From the NCBI RefSeq assembly GCF_030812915.1, contig NZ_JAUSTQ010000002.1, forward strand, positions 1-64,000: DNA of 64,000 nt, read 5' to 3'. Below are positions 26,932 to 36,844 of this stretch, piece after piece. The notes under the pieces are model-generated. The model was not told the DNA's origin, did not search any database, and saw only the letters and a list, made by a program, of their open reading frames with translations. The DNA is from Alkalibacillus salilacus. Lineage in GTDB: Bacteria > Bacillota > Bacilli > Bacillales > Alkalibacillaceae. Position 1 is the first letter of the stretch. Each line of letters begins with the position of its first letter. The position numbers and the translations under genes are program-made.

Positions 26932-28206
26932 TTAAATCCAACCTCTAAAGCGAGCTGCTTCTGTCATCTTACGTACTCCAACCATATATGCCGCAAGACG
27001 CATATCAATATTACGGTTTTGAGACGTTGTATAAACGTTATTAAATGCTTTAACAAGCACTTCTCTTAATTTTTCTTGGACTTCTTCTTCTTTCCAGTAA
27101 TAACCTTGATTGTTCTGGACCCATTCAAAATAAGAAACCGTCACACCACCAGAAGAAGCTAACACATCTGGAACAAGTAAAATTCCACGTTCTGTTAAGA
27201 TTTGAGTTGCTTCTAATGTAGTCGGGCCATTTGCTGCTTCAACAACAATTTTAGCATTAATATTATGTGCATTATCTTCACGAATTTGGTTTTGGATGGC
27301 TGCGGGCACTAAAATATCTGTTTCTAGTTCAAGCATTTCGTCATTTGTAATGGTATCTTCAAATAAGTTAGTGACTGTACCAAAACTATCGCGACGATCT
27401 AATAAGTATTCAATATCTAACCCATCTGGATCATGTAGTGCGCCTTCTGCATCAGAGATTGCAATAACCTTAGCACCCATGTCATGCATGAATTTAGCTA
27501 AGAAGCTTCCAGCATTACCAAAGCCTTGCACAATTACACGAGCCCCTTGAAGTTCAATACCTTGCTTTTTACAAGCTTCTTCAATACAGATGGTAACCCC
27601 TTTAGCTGTTGCTGTTTCACGTCCGTGTGAACCACCTAAAACAATTGGTTTACCTGTAATAAAACCAGGATTATTAAATTCATCAATACGACTATATTCA
27701 TCCATCATCCATGCCATAATTTGTGAATTGGTAAACACGTCTGGGGCTGGTATATCTTTCGTTGGGCCAACTACTTGAGATAAAGCACGAACATAACCAC
27801 GACTTAATGCTTCTAATTCTCGGAATGACATCTCACGAGGATCGCAGATAATGCCACCCTTACCACCGCCATATGGTAAATCAACAATACCTGATTTTAA
27901 CGTCATCCATATAGATAAAGCTCTTACCTCTGTTTCTGTAACATCAGGATGGAAGCGGACTCCGCCTTTTGTTGGGCCTACCGCATCACTGTGTTGTGCT
28001 CGATAACCAGTAAAAACTTTAACTTTTCCATCATCCATACGGACTGGTATTCTCACCGTAATCATACGTACAGGTTCTTTCATTAACTCGTATGCTTCAT
28101 CAGGATAACCTAATCGTCCTAACGCATCTTGAACGACCTCTTGTGTCGACTTTAGAATATTATTGTCTTTTTCTTTTTTAGAATCTTCTGAGTTCTGGGC
28201 CACCAT
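26932..28206 (-). CDS. gudB: NAD-dependent glutamate dehydrogenase
   Basis: A 424-residue catabolic glutamate dehydrogenase that deaminates glutamate to 2-oxoglutarate. The N-terminal domain has [10 protein letters not shown], the catalytic lysine region [13 protein letters not shown] (about 118-130) and [14 protein letters not shown]; the NAD domain has [10 protein letters not shown] (about 226-235). Position between ddl/ypdA genes matches gudB of B. subtilis rather than rocG. A probable promoter is immediately upstream. Confidence 0.95.
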   Translation of the reverse strand: MVAQNSEDSKKEKDNNILKSTQEVVQDALGRLGYPDEAYELMKEPVRMITVRIPVRMDDGKVKVFTGYRAQHSDAVGPTKGGVRFHPDVTETEVRALSIWMTLKSGIVDLPYGGGKGGIICDPREMSFRELEALSRGYVRALSQVVGPTKDIPAPDVFTNSQIMAWMMDEYSRIDEFNNPGFITGKPIVLGGSHGRETATAKGVTICIEEACKKQGIELQGARVIVQGFGNAGSFLAKFMHDMGAKVIAISDAEGALHDPDGLDIEYLLDRRDSFGTVTNLFEDTITNDEMLELETDILVPAAIQNQIREDNAHNINAKIVVEAANGPTTLEATQILTERGILLVPDVLASSGGVTVSYFEWVQNNQGYYWKEEEVQEKLREVLVKAFNNVYTTSQNRNIDMRLAAYMVGVRKMTEAARFRGWI

Positions 28207-28261
28207 TTGTTTACCTCCTATATTTATGCAAACAATGTTGAGTTAAAATCTTTCAATGTTT

Positions 28262-28289
28262 AGTATACATCTTAAATAAGAATATGCAA
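28262..28289 (-). promoter_or_regulatory. Possible sigma-A promoter of gudB
   Basis: Minus-strand TTGCAT (28289..28284) and TATACT (28267..28262) with a 16-bp spacer, 56 bp upstream of the start codon. Confidence 0.45.
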
Positions 28290-28327
28290 CAACATAACAG
28301 GACAAATTATCCATTCTTATATGAAAT

Positions 28328-29263
28328 TTAGCTATATTTCTCCAAGCTTAAATCAATAAATAGTTGGACCATTTCTGTATAGCTGATTCCAACTGCCCCA
28401 GCAGCATCTGGATATAAGCTTGTCGGTGTCATACCTGGTAAAGTGTTCACTTCTAATATAACAGGGCCATGTACTTCACTTAAAATAAAATCGACACGAG
28501 AATAGGTTTCACAGCCCAGTGCTCGGTGCGCTTGATTTGCGTAGTGTTGAATCGTTTCGGTTAACTCTTCACTGATCTCAGCTGGAACTATATGTTCACT
28601 TCCGCCTTCAGCATATTTTGATTCATAATCATAATATTTACTTTTAGGTACGATTTCTATTATAGGCAGTGCTTGTTCATCACCTTTATTACCTAAAACT
28701 GAAACGGTTAATTCCCTTCCACTCACATAGTCTTCTACAATAATATCCGAATCATGTGTGAAAGCCATTTGAACAGCGTCAGCAATTTGTTCATCTGATT
28801 CTACAATGGTTAAGCCTAAAGTTGAACCTTCTTGATTAGGTTTAATCACAAACGGTTTTGTAAATGTTGCCTTAATGGAATGAATCATATCTTCTCTAGA
28901 TTCTTTATAATGGAAGGATTGACTTCTAGCAACTGGAATATCGTGCATAGCAAATACCTGTTTAGCTTTTGATTTATCCATAGCCAGTGAAGATGCTAAA
29001 ACTCCTGAACCTACATAAGGAACCCCCATCAATTCAAGCATTCCCTGAACAGTCCCGTCTTCTCCTTGTTTACCATGTAAACCAATCAAAACAAGATCTA
29101 CTTGCATTAATTGTTTCCACAACTGTTCCATTTGATTCGGGTCAAAGTCAATAGCCATAACATCATGATCCAACTGTTCTAATGCTTGAATCATCCCTTT
29201 TCCTGTTGATAGAGAGACTTCTCTTTCTTTTGATGTTCCACCGTATAACACTGCGACTTTCAT
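28328..29263 (-). CDS. ddl: D-alanine--D-alanine ligase
   Basis: It makes the D-Ala-D-Ala terminus of the peptidoglycan precursor. The 311-residue ATP-grasp enzyme has GGTSKEREVSL at 8-18, GLHGKQGEDGTVQGMLE near 78-94, KPNQEGSTLG and the C-terminal LEVNTLPGMT. The length matches the compact DdlB class. It is inserted between gudB and the MecA-type gene, where B. subtilis has no ddl, so the location is a lineage difference. It follows the adaptor gene by 15 bp. Confidence 0.96.
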   Translation of the reverse strand: MKVAVLYGGTSKEREVSLSTGKGMIQALEQLDHDVMAIDFDPNQMEQLWKQLMQVDLVLIGLHGKQGEDGTVQGMLELMGVPYVGSGVLASSLAMDKSKAKQVFAMHDIPVARSQSFHYKESREDMIHSIKATFTKPFVIKPNQEGSTLGLTIVESDEQIADAVQMAFTHDSDIIVEDYVSGRELTVSVLGNKGDEQALPIIEIVPKSKYYDYESKYAEGGSEHIVPAEISEELTETIQHYANQAHRALGCETYSRVDFILSEVHGPVILEVNTLPGMTPTSLYPDAAGAVGISYTEMVQLFIDLSLEKYS

Positions 29264-29278
29264 TTGTTCACCTCAAAT

Positions 29279-29857
29279 TTAATTAAAATGTTGATTAATG
29301 GTTTTGATTGCATTTTCTAAAATGACATGGTTTCCATATTCGTTTAAAACATGCGAAGTAATCGTACTAGGCGAACCAAATTCAGATAAAATTGAAATCA
29401 GATCTTCACGTTGATTACTCGCTAGATAGTGATCATCAATCTTCATATAATACATCTGCTCATAATGATAAATTGACGAAGACATTTCATTCAACGATTT
29501 TAGAGTTTTTGCAACTTGAATGACAGATTCAAATGTATCAAAAGAAAAGATTAGTTCTTGACTTTCATCCATTGTAACCTTTAACTCAATATAGTCGTCT
29601 CCATCTTCAATTTCACTTTCATTTTGTGTCACAACAATGATCATACCTTGAGCTTGCAACATGTGAACGCGAACGATTAATCGTCCATCTAATTCCATTT
29701 CCAATTCCTCTGAAGCTTCATGCAACATATCTTGAAAAAGACGGTTTGCTTGAGGAAGATTATTCCATAAGTCGTCTTTCGAATAGCCTCGATCATACAG
29801 ATCATCGTATGTTAAAAAGATTTTAAACTGGTTTATACTAATACGTTCTAATCTCAT
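29279..29857 (-). CDS. mecB: MecA/YpbH-type adaptor protein for ClpCP
   Basis: A 192-residue acidic adaptor of the MecA family that presents substrates to the ClpC/ClpP protease. The N-terminal domain (MRLERISINQFKIFLTYDDLYDRG) is the substrate-binding part, and a C-terminal alpha/beta domain (about 105-190) binds ClpC. The start is placed at 29857, where TGGAGGTGG lies upstream; an in-frame extension of 37 residues to 29968 has no family similarity and lacks a ribosome site. The position between gudB and ypbD corresponds to ypbH (mecB) of B. subtilis rather than to mecA. Confidence 0.88.
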   Translation of the reverse strand: MRLERISINQFKIFLTYDDLYDRGYSKDDLWNNLPQANRLFQDMLHEASEELEMELDGRLIVRVHMLQAQGMIIVVTQNESEIEDGDDYIELKVTMDESQELIFSFDTFESVIQVAKTLKSLNEMSSSIYHYEQMYYMKIDDHYLASNQREDLISILSEFGSPSTITSHVLNEYGNHVILENAIKTINQHFN

Positions 29858-30010
29858 GTCACCACCTCCAAGATTATTACTGCTATTATATGTGATGGAT
29901 ACAGCGAAAATTGCCTGTTTAAGTAAGTATAATTTTACACATACTAATATTCTAAAGGATAAATGCATATTTAAAAACGGTTTATAGGTAAATCATCCAA
30001 AAACTTATGA

Positions 30011-30289
30011 TTAGGGCAAAATAAAATAATAGTAAATCGGAATAGCCATACTTGTTAAAAGAAATAAAATTAGGACAATATGAAGCGTTAATCGATGATA
30101 ATAAAGTGTTGGTTCGTGTTCGATTTCTTCTTTTTCATTTAATTCTTCATATTGATACTCATCTGTATTTGGTTTTGGGGTCTGCTTAAACCATTTTCTT
30201 TTTTTTCGATGCACTTCGCGACGTGGTGGCAAAGACATGACATCAGCAGAGTCTGACGGTTGCAATTCTTGTTGCTTTGATGCTGACAC
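30011..30289 (-). CDS. Single-pass membrane protein, possible YpbE lacking LysM
   Basis: An unrecognised protein of about 92 residues. It has a hydrophilic Lys/Glu-rich cytoplasmic part and one C-terminal membrane helix (last 25 residues), ending just outside the membrane. The GTG start at 30289 follows GAGGTG; a TTG start eight codons earlier is also possible and would overlap ypbD. In B. subtilis the gene after ypbD is ypbE, with the same topology plus an external LysM domain; no LysM sequence follows here in any frame I could see. Function unknown. Confidence 0.55.
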   Translation of the reverse strand: MSASKQQELQPSDSADVMSLPPRREVHRKKRKWFKQTPKPNTDEYQYEELNEKEEIEHEPTLYYHRLTLHIVLILFLLTSMAIPIYYYFILP

Positions 30290-30294
30290 TAAAA

Positions 30295-30876
30295 TCACCT
30301 CATTTTTTTCCAATAATAAACACCTAACAATAAATCAATCGTGTAATGCGCAGTAATAGTAACCATTAAGTTATTAGTTATATGATACATATACCCAATT
30401 CCAAATGATAATAACACAACAGACAACAGTAATACCCATTTACGCAAATATCGAACATGAACTAAAGCAAATAATATACTTGCAACCCAAAAACCAAAAT
30501 TTGTTTGGATAACGCCACGAAATAACACCTCTTCAGAAAGCGCTACTACCAGTGTCAGTAAAGCAACATGTGGAATCGAAATCGATGTAAATAAGCGGCG
30601 ATTGATACCTCCATCATCATATAATCGACCCGGTAATAATTGAAGCATGATTATGTCAACAAGGACGATCATGACCCCTGGGACCAGGCCAAACCAAAAA
30701 ATTTCATGAGTATTAAATTGAAATAAGGTCCAAAAATCACCCCATTCATTAAATAGAAAGAGGCCGACAATATAAGCAATGACAAGGAATAAACCTTGTG
30801 ATAAATAAACGTTCCATAACAATTCTTTATCTGATAGTTGTTTAACTAGATCGGCTTGTGTCGGTTTTCTAGACAT
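30295..30876 (-). CDS. ypbD: CPBP-family intramembrane metalloprotease YpbD
   Basis: A 193-residue polytopic membrane protein of the CAAX/ABI protease family. The putative catalytic motif EEVLFRG (EExxxR) is in the middle and is followed by the later membrane segments containing FALVHV and a C-terminal HY motif. The start at 30876 gives MSRKPTQADLV and is preceded by a G-rich site; the longer reading to 30909 overlaps recQ. Substrates are unknown. It follows recQ as in B. subtilis. Confidence 0.85.
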   Translation of the reverse strand: MSRKPTQADLVKQLSDKELLWNVYLSQGLFLVIAYIVGLFLFNEWGDFWTLFQFNTHEIFWFGLVPGVMIVLVDIIMLQLLPGRLYDDGGINRRLFTSISIPHVALLTLVVALSEEVLFRGVIQTNFGFWVASILFALVHVRYLRKWVLLLSVVLLSFGIGYMYHITNNLMVTITAHYTIDLLLGVYYWKKMR

Positions 30877-30886
30877 ATAATTCCCA

Positions 30887-32326
30887 TCACCTTTTATTAA
30901 ATAATTCATTTAGACGTTTTTCCCAATTAACTTCTAGAGAAAAGGAAACATCATTAGGTAATTCCCAATCATCAACTCTAAATCCACATTGATCACAACA
31001 ATCATATTCAGGGGTTTTAACCTCTTCTTGAAATTTTTTATAAAGCACCTGGCGCCTGCATTGATCCGTATGAATCCATTTCAACAACCCTATAATACTG
31101 TCTTTTTTAACAGCTAACCTTTGATCACGAACTTGCTGAATGATGTGGAATAAATCATTAGATGAATATCTATTCTTCTCTGCTTGGAATGCTAAAAATC
31201 GTTCTTGTGTTTCTGTCAACTTGTCACTTAAGTCCTCAGCTTGTAGAAAAGCACTGATCATTTCATCATCTGGTAATTCTTGACCAATTAAATGAAATGG
31301 TAGGGATTCGTCGCCACGTTGATATAACAAACAAGCTAAACTAGGTCGTCCATCTCTCCCTGCCCTTCCTATTTCTTGTATATAGGACTCTAAATCAGAT
31401 GGCATATGATAGTGAATAACTAGTCGAATGTTAGCTTTATCAACCCCCATGCCGAATGCACTGGTACAACAAATTACATCAAGTTGATCATACATGAACT
31501 GTTGTTGAATTAACAGTCGGTCTTCTGATTCCATTCCACCATGATAAAATGCGATCGATCGGTCAGGAAATTGTTGTTGTAGCATATAGCAAACAGACTC
31601 ACTTTTCATGCGACTGGAAAAGTAAATCATGGTAGGCATTCGCTTCTTTTCTAAGAGTTTCGTTAATTGCCGATGTTTTTCCTCGACGGTTTCAACATTT
31701 CTGACTGATAGTGTAATGTTAGGGCGATCGATCGGATAGATTATTTTTTCAAAAGAAAGATTAAAATGATTGACGATATCCTGTTGTACTTCATCTGTTG
31801 CCGTAGCACTAAGAGCTAACAATGGCGGTTGCCCTAATTCTCTATGTACAGTATTTAATTTTAAATAATCGGTTCTAAACTCATGACCCCATTGCGATAA
31901 ACAATGCGCTTCATCGATAACGAAATAATTAACGTGTTGTTGTTTTAAATAGTTCATCACATGACTTTGCTGCAACATTTCTGGCGAGCAATAGAGCAAC
32001 TGGACATTTGATAAATGATTTAATATTCGTTGCTTTTGATGACTATTATGCAAACTAGTTAATGTAGCCACTCGTTTGATTCCTTTTGCTTTCAACACTT
32101 TCACCTGATCAATCATTAGTGATAGTAAGGGTGAGACAACAATCGTTATTCCAGCACTTAGCAAAGCAGGCAATTGATACGTAATCGACTTACCACTACC
32201 TGTAGGTAAAGTTGCTAAAGTGTTATGACCTGCTAGCACCGATTCAATAATAGATTGCTGGCCAACTTTAAATGTTTCAAAACCAAAATATTTTTTAAGA
32301 TAATGTTCTAATTGATGCTCAACCAT
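30887..32326 (-). CDS. recQ: RecQ-type ATP-dependent DNA helicase
   Basis: A 3'-5' DNA helicase of 479 residues. Motif I TLPTGSGKS is at about 39-47, the DEAH box in VIDEAHCLSQWGHEF near 137-151, motif VI in EIGRAGRDGRPS, and a zinc-binding region CRRQVL...CCDQCGF at the C terminus. There is no HRDC domain, so this is the short RecQ form (RecS of B. subtilis). It overlaps ypbB by 8 bp, a conserved pairing. Confidence 0.94.
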   Translation of the reverse strand: MVEHQLEHYLKKYFGFETFKVGQQSIIESVLAGHNTLATLPTGSGKSITYQLPALLSAGITIVVSPLLSLMIDQVKVLKAKGIKRVATLTSLHNSHQKQRILNHLSNVQLLYCSPEMLQQSHVMNYLKQQHVNYFVIDEAHCLSQWGHEFRTDYLKLNTVHRELGQPPLLALSATATDEVQQDIVNHFNLSFEKIIYPIDRPNITLSVRNVETVEEKHRQLTKLLEKKRMPTMIYFSSRMKSESVCYMLQQQFPDRSIAFYHGGMESEDRLLIQQQFMYDQLDVICCTSAFGMGVDKANIRLVIHYHMPSDLESYIQEIGRAGRDGRPSLACLLYQRGDESLPFHLIGQELPDDEMISAFLQAEDLSDKLTETQERFLAFQAEKNRYSSNDLFHIIQQVRDQRLAVKKDSIIGLLKWIHTDQCRRQVLYKKFQEEVKTPEYDCCDQCGFRVDDWELPNDVSFSLEVNWEKRLNELFNKR

Positions 32327-33365
32327 TCGAAATCGCCTCTTTTTCTTGCCCTAATCGCGCTATCACTAAACGAATTTGAAAATAAGACACTTGACCATCC
32401 AACTGTTCTTTTATCCTTTTTAATCGCTTAGTCATGTCTTCTTCTAAGACATAGCGAATTCTCTTTTCATCTTCTAAAGAAACAAATTTCCGAATTGAAA
32501 ACAGAATTTCCTTCATCGCAAGTTCAACAATATGATCTTCTATCGTACTTGGCTTTAAGCGCCTCTTCTCAACGATTTGGTCAATAGACATACCTCTGTT
32601 ATACATATGTTTTGTCAATAAAGCTGATTCTGTTAGTCGATTTTCATCTTGTTTAGGTATTAACTGTTTGATTAGATTAAATGAATTAGGATTAGATGTA
32701 ATATATCCTAACCACTGATGTAAGACTGATTGAACGGATAATTCAATCATAATCGGATCCATCTGCCACTTTTCAGCAATTTGTTGATAACTTAAACCAA
32801 TTTGATCAGATCCTGAAATGGTTAACATCATTAAGTTCGCATCATTTTCATTCAATAATCGAAACAATCGATTTAGTTCATCATATAGTACTTCACCATT
32901 TTGTGCTAATGGATTATAGTCATTAAATATTTTCTTAATACTTGCTTGCACAGACTCATCATCTGTAATCGGAAAGAATTGTGTTTGATTATGTATTAAA
33001 TTTGAAACGGATTGGATGAGTAACTGTAATCGAATATAAAAAGGTCTAGTAATAGCTCCATAGTCCATGCCGTTCAGCTCTAATTGCCAATGATCTTGGC
33101 AAAAATGCTCACCCAATTCTGTCATTACTACGAGTGAATCTTGCTCTTCTATCAAGCCATCCTTTTTTAATTGATTAATCGCTTGATCAAATGCATCAAC
33201 AGATAATCTGGGTAATACATGATAAAAATCTGCTAGATGAAACAACCGACTATCTTGAAAGGTTTGAGCAGATTTTTTTCCTCTTAAAATATGAAGAACA
33301 GAACGCGGGGTTCGCTCACCTTCGACTTGTTTTAAACGGGGAAGTAACCACCTTGAAAATGACAT
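32319..33365 (-). CDS. ypbB: YpbB-like helix-turn-helix protein
   Basis: A 348-residue soluble protein with a helicase-associated HTH domain at the C terminus (about 255-340, with MSIDQIVEKRRLKPSTIEDHIVELA). The rest is helical and unrecognised. It is the upstream partner of recQ, overlapping by 8 bp; similar HTH domains are fused to RecQ in other bacteria, which suggests that the two products cooperate. The direct function is not established. Confidence 0.82.
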   Translation of the reverse strand: MSFSRWLLPRLKQVEGERTPRSVLHILRGKKSAQTFQDSRLFHLADFYHVLPRLSVDAFDQAINQLKKDGLIEEQDSLVVMTELGEHFCQDHWQLELNGMDYGAITRPFYIRLQLLIQSVSNLIHNQTQFFPITDDESVQASIKKIFNDYNPLAQNGEVLYDELNRLFRLLNENDANLMMLTISGSDQIGLSYQQIAEKWQMDPIMIELSVQSVLHQWLGYITSNPNSFNLIKQLIPKQDENRLTESALLTKHMYNRGMSIDQIVEKRRLKPSTIEDHIVELAMKEILFSIRKFVSLEDEKRIRYVLEEDMTKRLKRIKEQLDGQVSYFQIRLVIARLGQEKEAISNG

Positions 33366-33436
33366 ATGGATGACTCCTTTTAGTCAGGAAACTATATTTT
33401 TTGCAACAGTTAGAAATAGTAGATAGAATATAGTAA

Positions 33437-33706
<270 letters not shown>

Positions 33707-33764
33707 ACTATTTGTCGAATGACCAAAACTATTTTCCAAGTTTCTTTTCTTACTGGTGAAACAT

Positions 33765-33773
33765 TGGTATAAT
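33765..33773 (+). promoter_or_regulatory. Extended -10 promoter of ppa
   Basis: TGG followed directly by TATAAT (33768..33773), an extended -10 element, with no good -35 box. It lies 34 bp upstream of the GTG start. Confidence 0.5.
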
Positions 33774-33806
33774 AATCAGTGAATTTGAAATCAAGGAGGA
33801 AGTATT

Positions 33807-34298
33807 GTGGCAAACAACAAAATTATCGATGTATTTGTCGAAATCCCGACAGGTAGTCAAAACAAGTACGAGTATGATAAAGACCAAGGTGTTTTCAAAT
33901 TAGATCGTGTGTTATTTTCATCACAGTTCTATCCAGCGGAATATGGTTACATTGATGAAACATTGGCATTAGACGACGACCCTTTAGATGCTCTAGTTAT
34001 CGTAACTAACCCGACATTCCCGGGTTGTGTCATCGAATCTAAAGTTCTTGGTTTCTTGAACATGGTTGACGACGGTGAAGAAGACCAAAAACTTATTGCT
34101 GTTCCAGTAGAAGATCCTCGTTTTGAAAATGTAAATACATTAGACGATTTACCTCAGCACAAACTTGAAGAAATCAAGCATTTCTTTGATACTTATAAAG
34201 ACCTTCAAGGTAAAGAGACACAAATCGGGGAATATGAAGATGCTGATGCAGCAAGTAAATTAATTGATGAATGTCTAGAACGCTATCAAAATAATTAA
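33807..34298 (+). CDS. ppa: Family I inorganic pyrophosphatase
   Basis: It hydrolyses pyrophosphate to phosphate and thereby drives biosynthetic reactions. At 163 residues it belongs to the soluble class A (family I) enzymes; the signature DDDPLDALV is at about 53-61 and FEIPTGS-like VEIPTGSQNKYEYD at 11-24. The start is GTG with AAGGAGG seven bases upstream. B. subtilis uses the unrelated family II enzyme PpaC, so this gene marks a difference in this lineage. A perfect bidirectional terminator follows. Confidence 0.95.
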   Translation: MANNKIIDVFVEIPTGSQNKYEYDKDQGVFKLDRVLFSSQFYPAEYGYIDETLALDDDPLDALVIVTNPTFPGCVIESKVLGFLNMVDDGEEDQKLIAVPVEDPRFENVNTLDDLPQHKLEEIKHFFDTYKDLQGKETQIGEYEDADAASKLIDECLERYQNN

Positions 34299-34300
34299 TC

Positions 34301-34342
34301 ATTAAAAATGAACCGCCATTAATTTGGCGGTTCATTTTTAAT
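34301..34342. terminator. Bidirectional terminator between ppa and resE
   Basis: A perfect 17-bp stem (34301..34317 with 34326..34342) with an 8-nt loop and A/T-rich ends on both strands. It serves the convergent ppa and resE genes. Confidence 0.95.
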
Positions 34343-34344
34343 CT

Positions 34345-36102
34345 TTATTCATCCAATATTAAAGGTAAAGTGAATGTAAATGCCGTACCTTCTTCATATT
34401 TACTACGTGCAACAATCGTTCCGCCATGTGATTCTACAATATGCTTGGCAATGGATAACCCAAGACCTGTTCCCTTTTTCGATTGATGACGGGTTCTTGC
34501 TTTGTCACTTTTATAAAAACGTTCAAAAACAAATGGTAAGTCTTCTTCAGCAATTCCTTTTCCATTATCAGTAACTTCAAAATGGATCTCATCGCCACTT
34601 TTCCAAACGGAAACATGAATCATTCCTTGCTCTTCTGTATGTCTAAATGCATTATCAATTAAGTTTGTTAAGACTTGTTCAATTCGGTCTGGATCGAACA
34701 TAACAGTTGTTTGTTCTAAGTCAAAATGGGAATTGAATTGGATTTTTTGATTTTGAGCTAACGTGGTAAATTTATTCATAACACGCTGAACAAAAGTTTT
34801 CACATCTACTTGTTCAGGATTTAATTGAATATGACCAGCTTCCATTCGTGCTAAATCAAGCAATTCATTGACCAAGCGATTCATCCGCAACGACTCATCA
34901 TAAATAATCTGAGCTAATTCCTGTTTTTCTTCTTTCGATTCGGCTACATCATCAACAATCGCCTCTGAGTAACCTTGCATCATTGAAATTGGTGTACGTA
35001 ATTCATGAGAGACATTCGCTAAGAAGTCTTTACGTAACTTATCTAATTGCCGCTCATCTGTCATATCACGAATAATCGCAACAATTCCGACGATTACAGA
35101 GTTATCATAAAGTGGCGTCATGACTAAGACATATGAACGTCCTTGCACAGTTATCTCAACAGATTGCTCTTGTTCATCCATTAATACATCATTGAAATAT
35201 GTTGTTAACATTTCTGGTAATGGTTCTTCTGCTAAATCATGTTCATATTTAAGTTGTTCAAGAAATTGTTCTGCTGGTGGATTGATAATTAAAACATCAA
35301 ATTGTTTATTAACCGTAATCACACCGTCAGCCATCGATTTCAAAATACTAGATAACTGTGACTTTTCTTGATTAAGAGCATTGATATGATAATTTAATTG
35401 TCTACGCATTAAGTTAAATGAGTTAGCTAATTCACCGATTTCATCATACGTTAAAACGGGTACTTTTGTATGAAACTCACCCTTGGCTAATTCCGATGCT
35501 GCTTTACGCATTCGAATCAAAGGTGCAGTAATTCGTGTTGATAGGAAGAAAGCAAAAATTGTTGTCAATACAATTGCAATAGTAGCTGCTAACAAAATAA
35601 TATCTGTGGTTTGATCCGTTGTTTCTTCAACTACATTTAAGGATTGATAGACATATATTGCACCTTGTTCATCTTTTGTTGGGATTCCAACAACCATGAT
35701 TTCTTCATCAGAATTGGGCAATGTTGTAATCTCTCTAATCTGTTCGTCTTCTGATAGTGATTGGTTAATATCAGAACTAGCAATAAACCAACTTGGATCA
35801 AGTTCAAAGCTTTGTCCTTGACTCGCTTCGTTTTGCCAATATTGATGCTCATCAAAGAAGATAGTGACCCGTGTTGAAGGATCCATCAACTGGTTAACCG
35901 TTTCAATGCTGACATCTTCTTGTTGATGACTTTCCACCAATGATTGGACACTCTCAGCTTGATTAACTAGATTTTGTTCAGCATCGTCGATATAAAAGTT
36001 CTCGAAAAACTCAAGCAATAATACGGTCAAAATCATTAAAACAAAAGCAACAAGAAGGATAATGGTAGACCATAATTTGAAAACAACACTTTTCCAAAAC
36101 AT
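34345..36102 (-). CDS. resE: Sensor histidine kinase ResE
   Basis: A membrane sensor of the ResDE system that controls respiration and anaerobic genes. The 585-residue protein has a first membrane helix (about 8-30), an external sensing domain (about 31-165), a second helix (about 168-190), a HAMP segment (about 190-243), a PAS domain (about 250-345), a dimerisation domain with VSHELRTP (H-box) near 367, and ATPase boxes DNAFRHT and GTGLGL. It overlaps resD by one base. Terminator follows immediately. Confidence 0.94.
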   Translation of the reverse strand: MFWKSVVFKLWSTIILLVAFVLMILTVLLLEFFENFYIDDAEQNLVNQAESVQSLVESHQQEDVSIETVNQLMDPSTRVTIFFDEHQYWQNEASQGQSFELDPSWFIASSDINQSLSEDEQIREITTLPNSDEEIMVVGIPTKDEQGAIYVYQSLNVVEETTDQTTDIILLAATIAIVLTTIFAFFLSTRITAPLIRMRKAASELAKGEFHTKVPVLTYDEIGELANSFNLMRRQLNYHINALNQEKSQLSSILKSMADGVITVNKQFDVLIINPPAEQFLEQLKYEHDLAEEPLPEMLTTYFNDVLMDEQEQSVEITVQGRSYVLVMTPLYDNSVIVGIVAIIRDMTDERQLDKLRKDFLANVSHELRTPISMMQGYSEAIVDDVAESKEEKQELAQIIYDESLRMNRLVNELLDLARMEAGHIQLNPEQVDVKTFVQRVMNKFTTLAQNQKIQFNSHFDLEQTTVMFDPDRIEQVLTNLIDNAFRHTEEQGMIHVSVWKSGDEIHFEVTDNGKGIAEEDLPFVFERFYKSDKARTRHQSKKGTGLGLSIAKHIVESHGGTIVARSKYEEGTAFTFTLPLILDE

Positions 36103-36827
36103 TATGTGTCAGTTACCTCAAATTTATAACCAACACCCCAAACAGTCACAATCATACTCCCTGCAGCCTCAGATACCTTGTTTAATTTCTCCCGCAATCG
36201 TTTAACGTGAGTATCCACAGTTCTTAAATCACCAAAGAACTCATACTCCCATACTTCCTTTAACAATTCTTCACGATCGAATACTTTATCTGGTGCTTTT
36301 GCTAAATAATATAATAGTTCATATTCTTTCGGCGTTAGACTGACTTCAATATTATCTGCGAGTACTCGATGAGCGTCTTTATCAATCGTTAAATGCGGAA
36401 AAACTAATACATTTTGTGTATCTGGTTTTGTTTCTAAATACTTTGTCGCAGAAGCACGTCGTAATAGAGCTTTGACACGCAAAACAACTTCGCGCGGACT
36501 GAATGGTTTAACAATATAATCATCTGCACCCACTTCAAACCCCTGGACTCGATTAGATTCTTCACCTTTTGCTGTTAACATGATGACAGGCGTTGCTTTT
36601 TGTTCTCGCAATTGAGCACAGACATCCACCCCGTCTTTTCCAGGCAACATCAAATCAAGAAGAATTAAATCATAATCGGTTGCTAATGCTTTATCTAATG
36701 CTTCATCACCATTTGCAGCTTCATCAATCTGATAACCTTCCCGGTCTAGATATAATTTTAATAAGCGTCGAATCCGCTCTTCATCATCGACCACTAAAAT
36801 ATTTGCTTCTTCTGACATATACAACAT
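36102..36827 (-). CDS. resD: Response regulator ResD
   Basis: An OmpR-type regulator of 241 residues that controls cytochrome maturation and low-oxygen respiration genes. The receiver domain has the phosphoacceptor Asp in LILLDLMLPGKDG (Asp about 59) and the C-terminal winged-helix domain has LTPKEYELLYYLA and REELLKEVWEYEFFGDLRTVDTHVKRLR. It is located between resC and resE. ResD-like binding sequences can be seen in front of resA. Confidence 0.95.
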   Translation of the reverse strand: MLYMSEEANILVVDDEERIRRLLKLYLDREGYQIDEAANGDEALDKALATDYDLILLDLMLPGKDGVDVCAQLREQKATPVIMLTAKGEESNRVQGFEVGADDYIVKPFSPREVVLRVKALLRRASATKYLETKPDTQNVLVFPHLTIDKDAHRVLADNIEVSLTPKEYELLYYLAKAPDKVFDREELLKEVWEYEFFGDLRTVDTHVKRLREKLNKVSEAAGSMIVTVWGVGYKFEVTDT

Positions 36828-36844
36828 CTCCTTTTATTGGACGA

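Noticed and set aside
29858-29968. N-terminal extension of the MecA-type protein
   Set aside because: The TGGAGGTGG site sits directly before the internal ATG, and the extra 37 residues include that site.
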